From contig JBCCGE010000065.1 of assembly GCA_039029455.1 (NCBI GenBank), positions 1 through 17,389 of the forward strand: a stretch of 17,389 bases of DNA, read 5' to 3'. The notes under the pieces are model-generated. The model did not search any database. It was not told the origin of the DNA and saw only the letters and a program-made list of their open reading frames with translations. This document shows, in pieces, positions 15,744 through 17,389 of this stretch. Numbering within the stretch: the stretch's first letter is position 1; every line of letters begins with the position of its first letter. The position numbers and the translations under genes were made by a program. The stretch comes from JBCCGE01 sp039029455. GTDB lineage: Bacteria > Pseudomonadota > Gammaproteobacteria > Arenicellales > Poriferihabitantaceae.

Positions 15744-16910
15744 CTATGCCTGACGGTATCGGCTTGCGCCATATGCCAGAAAGGAGAGTGCCAGAGCGGA
15801 CGCGCCCCAGTAGACCCCGCTAAACAGCTTTTCGCTGTTCTCAAGATCAATGATCAACCATCCCAAAACAGCAAAACCGGTAGCTATCGTCATCTGTGAA
15901 TAATAGCTCTTGAGAACCAGATAGGGATGCTGAATCGTCTGTTTGGCAACATCATAAAATCGCTTGTTCATGGCAAGTCGGAAAAATGATGTACAGAACG
16001 TGATCATCACCAGTAAGACAAACAACCAGATCAACTCCATTTCCTGACCGGTCACAGCTCTGAGCGCCCAGGATGATGCGTACAGCAAAACTGACACAGT
16101 GTATATTTTGCGACGCCCAAGCCGGTCTATGGTGTTTTTCAGAAGGTAGAACAGCAAGCCGAATATGATTGCCAGAGACATTACAATCAATCCCAGCGTT
16201 GTGAAACTCTCATGCGACAATAAAAACAGTGAGATCACCCAGAAAAAACTCTCGAGAAACAGAAACAGTCCATCGACGATAAAAATAAAACGAGAAGAAT
16301 CACCGTCTCTAAATTTAAAAATTTCTGTAATGCTGACTGGTCTGGTCTCAACCAGTGGCTGCGGATATCTGGGTTTTGAGATACACAGAAGAATAAAACC
16401 CGCACCTGCAATGATCCCGCATACGATCAGAAGATAATCAAAGTCGGCCCGCTCGAGCAGAAACCCGCCGATCAGTATCCCGATCTGTAACAATAAACCG
16501 ACAAAAATCTGGATATTGCCGTATTTCCTGCCCGAACTGCTGATATCGATCAGCTCGAAAAAAAGCGCACGCTGGGTGGTCCAGAAAAAGCTGTTGTACA
16601 CGCCGTAACTGATGCCGAGCAATAGCATGACGCCAAAGTCCATATCGAGCATCTGGACATTAACCAGCAGAAGAATCTCGAACACCAGCGATATCGCAAT
16701 CAACGACGTCAGGCTGATGACACCACGGATTCGATCCCAAATCCAGAGGCCAATGCAAAATCCGATTCCAGCCAGCGAAATGAAAAGACAAACGCGACCG
16801 AGATCAAATCCCTGTTTCCACAAAAATACCGGAATGAAGAACGGAAATATGCCGATAAGCAACGAATGCAGACCCAGAAACTGGTAAAAAATTTTTCGCT
16901 GCTGTGACAT
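15744..16910 (-). CDS. Major facilitator superfamily transporter
   Basis: This is a secondary transporter of 388 residues with about twelve predicted membrane helices. The MFS loop motif is clear in the second half (NTIDRLGRRKIY, 259-270) and degenerate in the first half (WIWDRIRGV, 57-64). A polar helix segment YNSFFWTTQRALFFEL (105-120) lies in the N-terminal half. A longer central loop with charged residues (about 180-208) separates the two six-helix bundles. The substrate cannot be inferred from sequence. The ATG follows a pyrimidine-rich stretch with no Shine-Dalgarno sequence. It lies 47 bases downstream of the ATP-grasp gene on the same strand, so co-transcription is likely, and export of that enzyme's product is a reasonable hypothesis. 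Confidence 0.87.
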   Translation of the reverse strand: MSQQRKIFYQFLGLHSLLIGIFPFFIPVFLWKQGFDLGRVCLFISLAGIGFCIGLWIWDRIRGVISLTSLIAISLVFEILLLVNVQMLDMDFGVMLLLGISYGVYNSFFWTTQRALFFELIDISSSGRKYGNIQIFVGLLLQIGILIGGFLLERADFDYLLIVCGIIAGAGFILLCISKPRYPQPLVETRPVSITEIFKFRDGDSSRFIFIVDGLFLFLESFFWVISLFLLSHESFTTLGLIVMSLAIIFGLLFYLLKNTIDRLGRRKIYTVSVLLYASSWALRAVTGQEMELIWLFVLLVMITFCTSFFRLAMNKRFYDVAKQTIQHPYLVLKSYYSQMTIATGFAVLGWLIIDLENSEKLFSGVYWGASALALSFLAYGASRYRQA

Positions 16911-16957
16911 AAAGGAAAAGTTACGGCTTTACCAAACAGTCGCTTGTCCGACCGGTT

Positions 16958-17389
16958 TCAAAACGTATCCTGATTTTCAACTTCTAGCTGCTCGAGCTGG
17001 TCGATGTGGCGGGAAAAATCTTCTTTCCCACCATAGCGCGGATAATAATGCATCTTCATGTACGGACGGGAGTTAACTTCAATCAAAATGCATTTCTGTG
17101 TTTTATGACTCTCTTCAATTCCTCGCTCGAAAATGACGTCAACGCCTAAAACATTGGCGTTAAACATTTTGACGACGCGGTTGAATAGCTCAGCATTCTC
17201 CTTGGGGATAGTGGATTGATCGATTGTTTCGACAATACCTCCGGGCGCCAGAGCAACTCTGAAAAACAACTCAACATGCTGATCTTTACTGGGGACGCTT
17301 TGCAGCGACAAACCCTGCTTGTGCAGGTGTTGTTCTACCTGATCCGTTTTGCCGATCGGAAAGATTACCGGATGTAATTTCATTTCCTC
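16958..17389 (-). CDS. ATP-grasp ligase, C-terminal part (cyanophycin-synthetase/GshF-like), cut by window edge
   Basis: This is the C-terminal end of an ATP-grasp enzyme. Its 5' part lies beyond the right edge: the frame stays open to the last base, and GAGGAA directly abuts the ATG at 17383, so that Met is probably internal. The visible 143 residues resemble the ATP-grasp domain of cyanophycin synthetase and the bifunctional glutathione synthetase GshF. Residues here are numbered from that Met: HKQGLSLQSVPS (21-32), LAPGGIVETIDQS, NANVLGVDVIFE (75-86, Asp82) and IEVNSRPYMKMHYYP (101-115). Glu102 and Asn104 are the metal ligands. The family joins a carboxylate to an amine using ATP. Cyanophycin synthetase has a Mur-ligase domain after this one; here the protein ends, so it is a different enzyme. 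Substrate is unknown. Confidence 0.8.
   Translation of the reverse strand, partial: EEMKLHPVIFPIGKTDQVEQHLHKQGLSLQSVPSKDQHVELFFRVALAPGGIVETIDQSTIPKENAELFNRVVKMFNANVLGVDVIFERGIEESHKTQKCILIEVNSRPYMKMHYYPRYGGKEDFSRHIDQLEQLEVENQDTF

Noticed and set aside
17381..17389. GAGGAA followed by ATG at the right edge as a ribosome binding site and start
   Set aside because: There is no spacer between the purine run and the ATG, and the visible part is only the C-terminal portion of an ATP-grasp domain, so the frame most likely continues beyond the window.

Overview
The window reads as ordinary chromosomal DNA of a Gram-negative bacterium, most likely a gammaproteobacterium. The evidence is the mix of families: GreB, monofunctional MtgA, the YbdL/YafV pair, exonuclease III, an Atm1-type ABC exporter and an RND efflux pump. 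Base composition is moderate and looks even throughout. I saw no insertion sequence, integrase, tRNA, rRNA, CRISPR array or phage gene. All genes look intact except one that runs off the right edge. No gene-free stretch exceeds about 190 bases.

Layout, left to right. (1) A carboxylesterase/phospholipase-type hydrolase lies on the minus strand. (2) Diverging from it is a tight plus-strand run of four genes: RND periplasmic adaptor, RND inner-membrane pump, a gamma-glutamyltransferase-family Ntn-hydrolase and the peptidoglycan glycosyltransferase MtgA. The gaps are 12 to 25 bases, so this is probably one transcription unit. (3) On the minus strand come greB, an Atm1-like ABC exporter and a DUF3429 membrane protein. 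(4) A dolichyl-phosphate-mannose-synthase-like glycosyltransferase diverges from DUF3429 and converges, with only 4 bases between, on a second small glycosyltransferase. (5) That second enzyme is the last gene of a minus-strand operon that begins with ybdL (methionine/glutamine aminotransferase) and yafV (omega-amidase). (6) xthA is alone on the plus strand. (7) The right edge has an MFS transporter preceded by the C-terminal part of a cyanophycin-synthetase-like ATP-grasp ligase.

Functional links. The adaptor and pump form an efflux system; the adaptor carries a TolC-docking motif but no outer-membrane channel gene is present. YbdL and YafV would carry out successive steps: a glutamine-dependent transamination followed by hydrolysis of the 2-oxoglutaramate by-product, which makes methionine salvage irreversible. 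The ATP-grasp ligase and MFS protein could form a synthesis-and-export pair for a small amide-linked molecule. This is the least explained and most interesting locus, but it is cut by the window edge.

Two observations span the window. Almost no start codon is preceded by a recognisable Shine-Dalgarno sequence. Several starts are also GTG or TTG, so N-termini are the least certain part of this annotation. I did not find a clearly new multi-gene system; the findings below are leads of modest strength.
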